Source of the DNA: an uncultured Bacteroides sp. | Lineage (GTDB): Bacteria > Bacteroidota > Bacteroidia > Bacteroidales > Bacteroidaceae | Reading direction: 5' to 3' | NCBI RefSeq assembly: GCF_959029255.1 | Contig: NZ_CAUFUE010000019.1 | Span: 31,770-95,769 of the forward strand | DNA: 64,000 nucleotides | Shown: one piece after another, positions 34,416 through 42,500 of the stretch | Layout: each line of letters begins with the position of its first letter | Numbering within the stretch: position 1 is the first letter of the stretch | Program-made: the position numbers and the translations under genes | The notes under the pieces: model-generated | Seen by the model: only the letters and a program-made list of their open reading frames with translations | The model's database searches: none | Told to the model about the DNA's origin: nothing

Positions 34416-35591
34416 TTAATTAAACGCGGTTTGGATATTGCCTTCTTTCTGGTCTTTCAAAGCTTTCTGGTATTCGGCTTCTTTTTCTTGGGGAGTGATA
34501 GGCGTAACGCTCTGTCCGTCCTTCAGGTTCTGTACTCCTTCGATGACGATTTTGTCACCGGCTTTCAAACCGTCGGTCACGTAATAGTATTTGCCGTCGT
34601 TCAGGCTGAAGACCTGTATTTCTGTATTCTTCAATGTATTGTCCGGCTGCAAAACAAATACGAACTTCTTATCTTGGATTTCCGTAGTGGCAGACTGTGG
34701 TATCATGATGACATCGTGTAGCGGGTTGGGGAATACTACATTGCCTGTGCCACCGCTACGCAGAATGTTGTGCTGGTTGGGGAAGAGTGCACGCATGTTT
34801 ACGGCGCCGGTGGTCTGGTCGATAACTCCACTGATGGTTTCTACGCGGCCGCTGTCGGCATACATGGTTCCATCGATAAGTTGCAACTGTACTTTCGGCA
34901 TTCTGGACAGGATTTCCTGGGTGCTGCCGCCTTCACGTATCAGTGACAATAATTGTCTTTCGGTCATGGAGAAGTAAGCGAACATTTCGGAGATATCGGC
35001 AACCGTAGTCAACGGAGTTGCCGTAGACGGGCTTACCAAGCTACCCACACGGTAGGGGATAGTACCTACCACACCATCGCTGGGGCTGGTTACGTTGGTA
35101 TATGACAAGTTGTTTTTGGCATTTACTAATTGGGCTTCGGCCTGGGCTAATTGCGCTTTTGTTTGTGCCAGTTGGTTTTCCGCCATCTGTAAATCGTAGT
35201 CACTGATAATGTTCTTTTGGTTCAGTGTACGTTTGTTGCTCACGGTGAGTTCCTGCGTGTTCACGGCAGCTTTGGCGGTTTCTACCGCAGCTTTGGCCGA
35301 ATTTACGGCGGCTTGGTACTGTACAGGGTCAATGCTGAACAATACTTGTCCTTTGCGTACTACAGACCCTTCGTCTACATGCAATTTAGTGATAAAACCG
35401 CTTACCATCGGGCGGATTTCCACATCTTGTTTACCTTTAATAGTAGCCGGATAACTGTTTGTCAAGTTAGCGGTGGTCGTTTCTACTGCAATCACTGCAA
35501 ATTCGGGTGCTTTGCCCGTGCTTTTGTCACCTTGTGCACAACTGCTCAGCAGCGCCAGGCAACATGCTAATAATACTAATCTACTCTTCAT
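34416..35591 (-). CDS. RND efflux periplasmic adaptor (AcrA/MFP family)
   Basis: A 391-residue lipoprotein (MKSRLVLLACCLALLSSC) of the membrane-fusion-protein family linking pump and channel. The lipoyl halves (VEIRPMVSGFITKLHVDEGSVVRKGQVLFSIDP and NLSYTNVTSPSDGVVGTIPYRVGSLVSP) flank a coiled-coil hairpin rich in A, K and Q, followed by beta-barrel and membrane-proximal domains. It is the first gene of the efflux operon. Upstream are a -7 box and a strong hairpin that looks like a repressor site, but no regulator gene is next to it. Confidence 0.94.
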   Translation of the reverse strand: MKSRLVLLACCLALLSSCAQGDKSTGKAPEFAVIAVETTTANLTNSYPATIKGKQDVEIRPMVSGFITKLHVDEGSVVRKGQVLFSIDPVQYQAAVNSAKAAVETAKAAVNTQELTVSNKRTLNQKNIISDYDLQMAENQLAQTKAQLAQAEAQLVNAKNNLSYTNVTSPSDGVVGTIPYRVGSLVSPSTATPLTTVADISEMFAYFSMTERQLLSLIREGGSTQEILSRMPKVQLQLIDGTMYADSGRVETISGVIDQTTGAVNMRALFPNQHNILRSGGTGNVVFPNPLHDVIMIPQSATTEIQDKKFVFVLQPDNTLKNTEIQVFSLNDGKYYYVTDGLKAGDKIVIEGVQNLKDGQSVTPITPQEKEAEYQKALKDQKEGNIQTAFN

Positions 35592-35646
35592 ACTCTTTTT
35601 TTATTCTCTGTATATTTTATTCTTGTTGGTTTGAGGGCATATATGT

Positions 35647-35710
35647 CAAACATAGTAGAAAAAGGGATAGCGGTCGAAAAACTGAATGCTCTTATTCAGT
35701 TTTCGACCGC
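35647..35710 (-). promoter_or_regulatory. efflux operon promoter with palindromic candidate operator
   Basis: Minus-strand TATGTTTG (35647-35654) is a -7 box. Directly upstream, covering the -33 position, lies an almost perfect inverted repeat, GCGGTCGAAAAACTGAAT (35670-35687) with ATTCAGTTTTCGACCGC (35694-35710). Its position over the promoter suggests a repressor or activator site. Confidence 0.55.
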
Positions 35711-35844
35711 AAAATTATTCTTTTCTCTGTATATAAGGTGTGAACATACCTGTTTTTTAACTATGTTTTATATATACTTCGGGCTAAATAGTCGTTTTTT
35801 GATTAAAATACTGTAAAGCATACCGCTAATTGTCGGATAACCTT

Positions 35845-35852
35845 TATTTTTG
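35845..35852 (+). promoter_or_regulatory. -7 promoter element of the Ig-like lipoprotein gene
   Basis: TATTTTTG followed by CAGC and an in-frame ATG at 35857. The transcript could start at that ATG (leaderless) or serve the downstream ATG at 35884 with a leader of about 27 bases. Confidence 0.5.
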
Positions 35853-35883
35853 CAGCATGTTACATTGTAAACATCATATTAAG

Positions 35884-37842
35884 ATGAAACCGTTTTTTCG
35901 CCGGTTGTTGGGAGCAGTTGCCATGGTAGCTGTTTTGTATTCTTGTGCCAGTATAGGTCGTCTGGAAGGAGGACCTGTTGACGAGACACCTCCCCGCTTT
36001 GTTGCGAGTTCCCCGTCGCCCGGCGCACTTCACAATAAGAAAAAGAAAATAGTAATCGAGTTTGACGAATTTATCAAGCTGGATAAGGCTAATGAGAAGG
36101 TGGTTATTTCTCCTCCTCAGGTGCAGCAGCCCGAGATTAAAGCGAATGGAAAGAAAGTGGTTATCACCTTGCAGGATACGCTGAAGGCGAACACTACTTA
36201 TACCGTAGACTTTGCGGATGCCATTCAGGATAACAATGAAGGAAATCCTCTGGAAGCTTTTACATATACCTTTTCTACCGGTGCGGAACTCGACTCGATG
36301 GCTATTGCCGGTACTTTGCTCGAAGCATCCAATCTGGAACCTGTGAAGGGAATGTTGGTGGGACTGCATGCCGACCTGGCTGATTCTGCATTCACTACAC
36401 GACCTTTCGACCGTGTGGGACGGACGGATAGCCGTGGGCAATTCTCTATTCGCGGTGTGGCTCCCGGTAAATATCGTATTTATGCCTTGAAGGATGCCGA
36501 CCAGAACTTCTACTTCTCACAGCCGACCGAAGTTATCGCTTTCAACGATTCCCTTATCATTCCTTCCATGGAAGAGCGTGTAAGGCAGGATACGGTATGG
36601 AAAGACTCCTTGACCATAGATACCATCATGGAGCGCAAGTACACCTACTTTCTTCCAGATGATGTGATGTTGCGTTGTTTCAAGGAGCAGACATTCTCGC
36701 AACGTCTGTTGAAGACGGAGCGTCTTACGCCTCAGAAATTCTCTATCTATTTTTCGGCACCGGCAGATAGCCTGCCTTTGTTGAAGGGATTGAACTTTGA
36801 TGAAAAAGATGCGTTTGTTGTGGAACAAACCACGGGACGGAACGACACCATACATTACTGGATAAAAGATTCTTTGCTCTACCAGCAGGATACATTGAAA
36901 GTAAGCCTTTCTTATTTGTATACAGACAGTTTGAAACAACTTTCTCCGCGAACGGATACTCTGAAACTCGTCTCGAAGGTGAGCTATAAGAAGCTGAAAG
37001 AGAAAGAACAGGAAGAGTTGGAAAAGAAGTTGAAGGAGCAGAAGAAGAAAAAGAAGAAAGGTGAAGAAGAGCCGGAACAAACCTCTTTCCTTTCTATGGA
37101 TGTTTATGCGCCTTCTTCCATGGACGTATATGATTATATAACGTTGACTTTCACCGAACCTGTTGCCAGTTATAATGATACGGCTTTGCATGTGCGGCAG
37201 AAAGTGGATTCTTTGTGGCAGGATGTGCCGTTTGAATTTGTCCGGGATTCGCTGGATTTGAAACGCTACAATCTGTATGCCGACTGGAAACCCGGCGAAA
37301 GCTATGCCTTCGAAGTAGATTCTACCGCTTTCCACGGTTTATATGGTATGTTTACCGATAAAGTGAAGAAAGAGTTCAAAGTGAAGAACCTGGAAGAATA
37401 CGGACAGATATTCTTTAATATAACGGGGGCGGACTCTGTGGCTTTTGTCGACTTGCTTGATGCTCAGGACAAAGTAGTGCGGACGGTTCCTGTGATTGAT
37501 GGAAAGGCTGATTTCTATTATTTGAATCCGGGCAAGTACGGAGCTCGCCTGGTTAATGATACAAACGGAAATGGTGTGTGGGATACGGGCGATTACGCCA
37601 ACAAACGCCAGCCGGAAATGGTTTATTATTATCCGCAGGTGTTGGAGTTCAAAGCCAATTTTGATTTGGTGCAAGATTGGGATGTGAAAGCCAAGCCGCT
37701 CGATAAGCAAAAACCGGATGAACTAAAAAAACAAAAACCAGATGAAGACAAGAAAAAGAAAAATAACAAGAATAGCAGCAATAGCGGCAATCGGAGCAAT
37801 AACAACAGCAACCGTAACAGTGGCAGAGGTTATAGCTATTAA
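35884..37842 (+). CDS. Ig-like domain lipoprotein with low-complexity basic tail
   Basis: A lipoprotein of 652 residues from the ATG at 35884 (signal MKPFFRRLLGAVAMVAVLYSC); in-frame ATGs at 35857 and 35830 are alternatives. The N-terminus GRLEGGPVDETPPRFVASSPSPGALHNKKKKIVIEFDEFIKLD is the Big-5-type Ig-like start common in Bacteroidota envelope proteins; a carboxypeptidase-regulatory-like part follows (IAGTLLEASNLEPVKGMLVGLHADL), then further beta domains. A charged stretch (LKEKEQEELEKKLKEQKKKKKK) precedes the last domain. The C-terminus is a lysine/asparagine/serine-rich tail. The function is unknown; a role in envelope or gliding-type surface organisation is only suggested. The tail overlaps the next gene in another frame. 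Confidence 0.85.
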   Translation: MKPFFRRLLGAVAMVAVLYSCASIGRLEGGPVDETPPRFVASSPSPGALHNKKKKIVIEFDEFIKLDKANEKVVISPPQVQQPEIKANGKKVVITLQDTLKANTTYTVDFADAIQDNNEGNPLEAFTYTFSTGAELDSMAIAGTLLEASNLEPVKGMLVGLHADLADSAFTTRPFDRVGRTDSRGQFSIRGVAPGKYRIYALKDADQNFYFSQPTEVIAFNDSLIIPSMEERVRQDTVWKDSLTIDTIMERKYTYFLPDDVMLRCFKEQTFSQRLLKTERLTPQKFSIYFSAPADSLPLLKGLNFDEKDAFVVEQTTGRNDTIHYWIKDSLLYQQDTLKVSLSYLYTDSLKQLSPRTDTLKLVSKVSYKKLKEKEQEELEKKLKEQKKKKKKGEEEPEQTSFLSMDVYAPSSMDVYDYITLTFTEPVASYNDTALHVRQKVDSLWQDVPFEFVRDSLDLKRYNLYADWKPGESYAFEVDSTAFHGLYGMFTDKVKKEFKVKNLEEYGQIFFNITGADSVAFVDLLDAQDKVVRTVPVIDGKADFYYLNPGKYGARLVNDTNGNGVWDTGDYANKRQPEMVYYYPQVLEFKANFDLVQDWDVKAKPLDKQKPDELKKQKPDEDKKKKNNKNSSNSGNRSNNNSNRNSGRGYSY

Positions 37843-38665
37843 GCGAAAAAGAATATTAGCTTTATGTTTGTTGATAGCGCTCATCAGTCTGGGCAGTCCT
37901 CTTTCTGCCCAAGCACAATGCACGGCGGAAAACACTGCTTTCAAGTCGGGTGAGCATGTCATGTACGACCTGTATTTCAACTGGAAATTTATCTGGAAGA
38001 AGGTGGGGCTTGCAAGCTTGACTACGAATGCCACCACTTACCATTCCAAGCCCGCCTATCGCTTTAACCTTCTTTCGGTAGGTAGCAAGAAGACCGATTT
38101 CTTTTTTAAGATGCGTGATACCCTGACCTGCTATGTCAGCGATAAGCTCGAACCGCTTTATTTCAGGAAAGCTGCCGAAGAGGGAAAGCGTTATACGGTG
38201 GATGAGGCGTGGTTCTCCTATAATGACGGCAAATCGGTTGTGAAACAGAAACGAACCTGGCTTGACGGGACTATCCAGGAAATGGAATATAGTGACACCC
38301 GTTGTATCTTTGATATGCTGAGCATCCTTGCACAAGCTCGCTCTTACGACCCCAATGACTATAAAGTAGGCGACCGTATTCTTTTTCCGATGGCAACAGG
38401 CCGCAGGGTAGAGGAGCAGACCCTTATTTATCGTGGAAAGGAAGAGGTTGAAGCAAACAATGACACCATCTACCGTTGCCTTGTATTCTCTTTTGTAGAG
38501 TACAAAAAGGGAAAGGAGAAAGAAGTCATCACATTTTATATATCCGATGACAAAAACCACCTTCCCGTACGATTGGATATGTATCTGAACTTCGGTTCGG
38601 CAAAAGCTTTTCTGAAAAGCGTGAGAGGCAACCGCTATCCGATGACCTCCATCGTTACAAAGTAA
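37820..38665 (+). CDS. DUF3108 domain protein
   Basis: An exported protein of about 281 residues. The frame opens at ATG 37742 inside the previous gene, but GTG 37820 gives a clean signal peptide (AIKRKRILALCLLIALISL, cut after SAQAQ) with only 23 bases of overlap, so it is preferred; the exact start is uncertain. The mature part matches the DUF3108 pattern: FKSGEHVMYDLYFNWKFIWKKVGLASL, MRDTLTCYVSDKLEPLYFRK, YSDTRCIFDMLSILAQARS, FYISDDKNHLPVRLDMYL. These proteins are periplasmic beta-barrels or lipocalin-like folds of unknown role, often beside envelope genes. It is probably cotranscribed with the Ig-like lipoprotein. Its tail overlaps the convergent thioesterase by 11 bases. Confidence 0.8.
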   Translation: MAEVIAIKRKRILALCLLIALISLGSPLSAQAQCTAENTAFKSGEHVMYDLYFNWKFIWKKVGLASLTTNATTYHSKPAYRFNLLSVGSKKTDFFFKMRDTLTCYVSDKLEPLYFRKAAEEGKRYTVDEAWFSYNDGKSVVKQKRTWLDGTIQEMEYSDTRCIFDMLSILAQARSYDPNDYKVGDRILFPMATGRRVEEQTLIYRGKEEVEANNDTIYRCLVFSFVEYKKGKEKEVITFYISDDKNHLPVRLDMYLNFGSAKAFLKSVRGNRYPMTSIVTK

Positions 38666-39059
38666 ACGGAAGCGCGTCTCCTTTTCTGAATACGCTGGAC
38701 TCGAAAGTGGCGATTAATTCCCCTTTCTGATTGGTGATGTCTATTTGATAATATCCGGTACTGCGTCCCACGTAGCGTTCGCGTGCTTCGGCATACAACG
38801 TGTCGCCCGGTCCGCTACTGCGCAGGAAAGTGATGTTGGAAGAAAGTGAGAATGCCAGTGCTCCATGTGAATTGGCGGCTGCGGCAAGCGCGAGGTCTGC
38901 CAGTGTGAAGAGTGCTCCTCCCTGGGTGCGGCGTCCTGCATTGAGGTGCTCTTCCTTAATAATCAGACGAGCTTTGCTATATCCTTCTTTTATTTCCAGT
39001 AATTCTACGCCGACCTTATCGGCAAAGAAATCCTTCTTGAAAAACTCCTGTGGGGTCAT
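38655..39059 (-). CDS. PaaI-type hotdog thioesterase
   Basis: A 134-residue hotdog-fold acyl-CoA thioesterase. The catalytic region reads HLNAGRRTQGGALFTLADLALAAAANSHG, where HxNxxGxxQGGxxxTLAD is the PaaI signature, and the second half FLRSSGPGDTLYAEARERYVGRSTGYYQIDITNQ is also typical. It hydrolyses an acyl- or aryl-CoA; the substrate is unknown. No signal peptide, cytoplasmic. It is divergent from GH88 and shares that promoter region without any sign of common function. Confidence 0.9.
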   Translation of the reverse strand: MTPQEFFKKDFFADKVGVELLEIKEGYSKARLIIKEEHLNAGRRTQGGALFTLADLALAAAANSHGALAFSLSSNITFLRSSGPGDTLYAEARERYVGRSTGYYQIDITNQKGELIATFESSVFRKGDALPFTL

Positions 39060-39099
39060 AATATTTGACGATTAATGTTTTATGATTAATGATAGTGGA

Positions 39100-39191
39100 C
39101 AAAAACAATTGTTTTTGAACGCAAATGTAATATTTTAGCTTTTAATTGGATGATTTGTGAGGGTCTTTTTGATTTAAGAGCGCTACATTTG
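39100..39191 (+). promoter_or_regulatory. GH88 promoter region with palindrome and operator half-site
   Basis: TACATTTG at 39184-39191 is the -7 box of the GH88 gene. AATGTA at 39124-39129 lies exactly 60 bases before it, the same offset as the AATGTACG end of the SusC1 and SusC2 operator motif. Further up, CAAAAACAATTGTTTTTG (39100-39117) is a perfect 18-bp palindrome. Together these fit control by the locus regulator, though the half-site is short. Confidence 0.5.
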
Positions 39192-39233
39192 TCCTCGAAA
39201 AGTAATAAAATATTAATAAATAAATCCCTTATT

Positions 39234-40436
39234 ATGAAAACAGTCCTCACTACGTTGGGAGTTTCCCTCCTTATTTTGGCAGGTTGCACCGGGCAGAAAC
39301 AAGCTGAAAGCAACTTTATTCAGGAAAATATTGATAATGCGGTAGCACAGAACACAATCCAGACAGACATTATCGAGAAATCCGGTAAAATCCTTAATCC
39401 GCGAACCATCCGCAAAGATGGCAGCATTGTGTATGTACCTATCGAAGACTGGTGTTCCGGTTTCTATCCCGGAAGCATGTGGTATATGTACGAACTCACT
39501 GGTGATAATAAATGGTTACCGTTGGCTGAAAAGTATACGGAAGCTTTGGATTCTGTACAGTATCTTACCTGGCACCATGATGTAGGTTTCATGATTGGTT
39601 GCAGCTATTTGAACGGATACCGTTTCGCCAACAAAGAAGCATACAAGCCGGTTATCATACAGACTGCCAAATCATTGTCCACCCGTTTCCGTCCCGGAGC
39701 AGGTGTTATCCAGTCTTGGGATGCCGATAAGGGCTGGCAAGGTACTCGTAGTTGGAAATGTCCCGTTATCATCGACAATATGATGAACCTTGAGTTACTG
39801 TTCGAAGCAACCAGACTTTCCGGTGACTCCACCTTTTATGATATAGCAACCAAACACGCCGATACTACTATGGCAAACCATTTCCGTGCCGACAACAGTT
39901 GCTATCACGTAGTGGACTATGACCCTGAAACCGGTGAAGTTCGTAAAAAACAAACCGCACAGGGATATGCTGACGAATCTGCATGGGCTCGCGGACAAGC
40001 ATGGGCTTTGTATGGCTATACGATGTGCTATCGCTATACTCACGACCAAAAGTACCTGGATCAGGCAGAAAAAGTCTACAACTTTATCTTCAACAATAAA
40101 AATCTTCCCGAAGACCTCGTACCATACTGGGACTATGATGCTCCTAAAATCCCGAACGAACCTCGTGACGCATCTTCAGCAGCATGTACCGCATCCGCCC
40201 TTTACGAGTTGAGTACATATATTCCGGGCAAGGGCTATAAAGAAACTGCTGACAAGATTATGGAAAGCCTGGCAACACCTGCCTATCGTGCCGAAGTGGG
40301 TACTAACGGAAACTTCATCCTGATGCACTCCGTAGGCAGCATTCCTCACAACGCCGAAATCGATGTTCCTTTGAACTATGCCGATTATTACTTCCTGGAA
40401 GGCTTAAAGCGTAAAAGAGACTTGGAGGAAAAATGA
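39234..40436 (+). CDS. GH88 unsaturated glucuronyl hydrolase
   Basis: A 400-residue lipoprotein glycoside hydrolase (signal MKTVLTTLGVSLLILAGC, lipid cysteine 18). A longer frame from 39150 is ruled out because the -7 box at 39184-39191 lies inside it. GH88 enzymes hydrate the double bond of 4,5-unsaturated uronic acid and so split lyase-made disaccharides. The two key aspartates of the family can be placed as Asp116 (HHDVGFMIG) and Asp181 (VIIDNMMNLEL), in an alpha6/alpha6 barrel with YADESAWARGQAWALYGYT. The stop overlaps the sulfatase start (ATGA), so the two are translationally coupled. The pair matches the GH88-sulfatase arrangement of the B. thetaiotaomicron chondroitin locus. Confidence 0.95.
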   Translation: MKTVLTTLGVSLLILAGCTGQKQAESNFIQENIDNAVAQNTIQTDIIEKSGKILNPRTIRKDGSIVYVPIEDWCSGFYPGSMWYMYELTGDNKWLPLAEKYTEALDSVQYLTWHHDVGFMIGCSYLNGYRFANKEAYKPVIIQTAKSLSTRFRPGAGVIQSWDADKGWQGTRSWKCPVIIDNMMNLELLFEATRLSGDSTFYDIATKHADTTMANHFRADNSCYHVVDYDPETGEVRKKQTAQGYADESAWARGQAWALYGYTMCYRYTHDQKYLDQAEKVYNFIFNNKNLPEDLVPYWDYDAPKIPNEPRDASSAACTASALYELSTYIPGKGYKETADKIMESLATPAYRAEVGTNGNFILMHSVGSIPHNAEIDVPLNYADYYFLEGLKRKRDLEEK

Positions 40437-41977
40437 GAAATCAATTTAATCTTTTAATAAGTGGTTTAGGTTTGTTCGCCTTGCAGGGGTGTAAAGCCCC
40501 TCAGGCAGAACAGGCGCAGCAACCGAATGTGATATATGTCTTTCCCGACCAGTTCCGTAACCAGGCCATGGAGTTCTGGGGACAGGAAGGATTTCGGGAT
40601 AAGGTGAACTTCCGTAACGACCCGGTACACACTCCCCGTCTGAACGACTTTGCCAGAGAGTCCGTTGTGTTGACCTCTGTGATGAGTAACTGCCCATTGA
40701 GCAGCCCTCACCGTGGTTCATTGCTCACCGGAATGTATCCTAATAAAAGTGGTGTTCCATTGAACTGTAACTCCGACCGTCCCATCAGCTCTTTGCGCGA
40801 AGATGCCGAGTGCGTGGGTGATGTTTTCAGCAAAGCCGGATACGATTGCGCCTACTTTGGCAAACTGCATGCCGACTTCCCGACCCCCAATGACCCCCAA
40901 CGTCCGGGACAGTATGTAGAAGACCGTATTCCTGCATGGGATGCCTACACACCCAAAGAACGCCGCCACGGATTTAATTACTGGTATTCTTACGGAACGT
41001 TCGACGAACATAAGAACCCCCATTATTGGGATACGGATGGCAATCGCCACGATCCTCATAAGTGGTCTCCATTGTGGGAAGCCGGCAAGGTGGTTTCTTA
41101 CCTGAAGAACGAAGACAATGTGCGCGACACGAAGAAACCGTTCTTTATTATGGTAGGTATGAATCCTCCCCACAGCCCCTACCGTTCTTTGGACGACTGC
41201 ATGGAGGAAGACTATAACCTCTATAAAGACCAACCTCTGGATAGCTTGCTCGTTCGCCCGAACGCTGACCCCAAAATGGAGAAGGCCGAAAGCGTACGCT
41301 ATTATTTCGCTTCCGTCACAGGAGTCGACCGTGCTTTCGGCGAAATACTCGATGCCCTGAAAGAGCTTGGACTGGATAAGAATACAATCGTAGTCTTCGC
41401 ATCCGACCATGGGGAAACCATGTGCAGCCAGCGTACCAATGACCCGAAGAACTCACCGTACTCCGAGTCCATGAATACACCTTTCCTGGTACGTTATCCC
41501 GATAAACTGAAACCCCGTGTGGACAATCTCATGATGTCTTCACCGGACATCATGCCTACTTTGCTCGGCTTGGCAGGCCTGTCGGATTCTATCCCGTCGG
41601 AAGTTCAGGGACGCAACTATGCACCGCTTTTCTTCGATGAAAAGGCGGAAGTCGTACGTCCTACCGGTGCTCTTTATATCCAGAACCTGGATGGAGAGAG
41701 AGAAGCCGATGGAAAGATTCGTTCTTATTTCCCCTCATCCCGTGGTTTCAAGTCGGCCCGTTACACATTGGCGCTCTATATTGACCGCAAAGACCATAAG
41801 TTGGTGAAGAGCCTGTTGTTCGATGACGAGAAAGACCCCTACCAGATGAATAATCTGCCTTTGGAACAGAATAAAGAAGTAGTGCAGGAACTGTGTGCCG
41901 AAATGGGCAAAGTTCTCAAGGAGATTGATGACCCCTGGTATAAAGAAGGTATCTTGTCTGATATGATACCTTATTAA
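40433..41977 (+). CDS. Ser-type S1 family sulfatase, probable chondroitin disaccharide 4-O-sulfatase
   Basis: A 514-residue lipoprotein sulfatase (MRNQFNLLISGLGLFALQGC). The maturation motif SSPHRGSLLTG has Ser90 as the formylglycine precursor (S-x-P-x-R), so it is Ser-type like the sulfatase at 17286. Other active-site regions are IYVFPDQFRNQ, YFGKLHADFPTP, PPHSPYRS and FASDHGETMCSQ. It overlaps the GH88 stop by four bases and is clearly in its operon, so it should act on the same unsaturated disaccharides. A 4-O-sulfatase role is by analogy with the equivalent B. thetaiotaomicron gene and is not proven here. Its maturase is elsewhere in the genome. Confidence 0.92.
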   Translation: MRNQFNLLISGLGLFALQGCKAPQAEQAQQPNVIYVFPDQFRNQAMEFWGQEGFRDKVNFRNDPVHTPRLNDFARESVVLTSVMSNCPLSSPHRGSLLTGMYPNKSGVPLNCNSDRPISSLREDAECVGDVFSKAGYDCAYFGKLHADFPTPNDPQRPGQYVEDRIPAWDAYTPKERRHGFNYWYSYGTFDEHKNPHYWDTDGNRHDPHKWSPLWEAGKVVSYLKNEDNVRDTKKPFFIMVGMNPPHSPYRSLDDCMEEDYNLYKDQPLDSLLVRPNADPKMEKAESVRYYFASVTGVDRAFGEILDALKELGLDKNTIVVFASDHGETMCSQRTNDPKNSPYSESMNTPFLVRYPDKLKPRVDNLMMSSPDIMPTLLGLAGLSDSIPSEVQGRNYAPLFFDEKAEVVRPTGALYIQNLDGEREADGKIRSYFPSSRGFKSARYTLALYIDRKDHKLVKSLLFDDEKDPYQMNNLPLEQNKEVVQELCAEMGKVLKEIDDPWYKEGILSDMIPY

Positions 41978-42255
41978 TGCTTCTTGGAGAAAATACTTTC
42001 CAGTATATTGCGAAGTAAATCTCCAAAAATACCGTCTGTTTCGGGATTGATATTCTCCCGCATTTGTTCGAGATTATGCTTCCCTCCATTCGGCGCTGTC
42101 TGTTGACGGCCGCTGATGGAGTCGGAAGCGCTCGGCAAGTAATGTGTAAGATACGGGTTTTCGGTTATAGGAGCAATCCCTGCCTCTTTTTGCGAGCGGC
42201 AAGACGACAAACTGTAGCAGAGTGCCAATACTAGAATGTATACTGTCTTTCTCAT
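41974..42255 (-). CDS. small hypothetical lipoprotein
   Basis: A 93-residue lipoprotein from ATG 42255 (MRKTVYILVLALCYSLSSC); the frame is open to 42342 but the signal peptide fixes this start. The mature part is short, polar and unrecognised (RSQKEAGIAPITENPYLTHYLPSASDS, ending GDLLRNILESIFSKKH), with an amphipathic C-terminal helix. Its tail overlaps the convergent sulfatase by four bases. No function can be given. Confidence 0.65.
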   Translation of the reverse strand: MRKTVYILVLALCYSLSSCRSQKEAGIAPITENPYLTHYLPSASDSISGRQQTAPNGGKHNLEQMRENINPETDGIFGDLLRNILESIFSKKH

Positions 42256-42500
42256 AACGTATGACTGCATTGATATCGACCCCATAAAGATAGTAATTAC
42301 CTGCTTGATAAACAAAATATTAAGCTTGAAATTTATCATCATCGGACTGCTAAGATTTACCGCACCCCGATTTAGGGCTTAATGATAGTTGGGCTTTAAT
42401 CATTTAAGTTTCACGTTATTCAGTCTGTCGTGATGTGAACCACTTCAGATGCCGATTGTTTTATCTTTCTCACATCCCTATTAAAATCCGAACGAGAAAG

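Noticed and set aside
35830..35883. Upstream starts of the Ig-like lipoprotein gene
   Set aside because: The start at 35830 would precede the -7 box at 35845-35852; 35857 remains possible as a leaderless start, but 35884 gives the normal lipoprotein signal peptide.
36517..37335. Minus-strand frame of 272 codons
   Set aside because: Antisense to the Ig-like lipoprotein gene; rich in Phe, Leu and Arg as expected from the complement of Lys/Glu-rich coding sequence.
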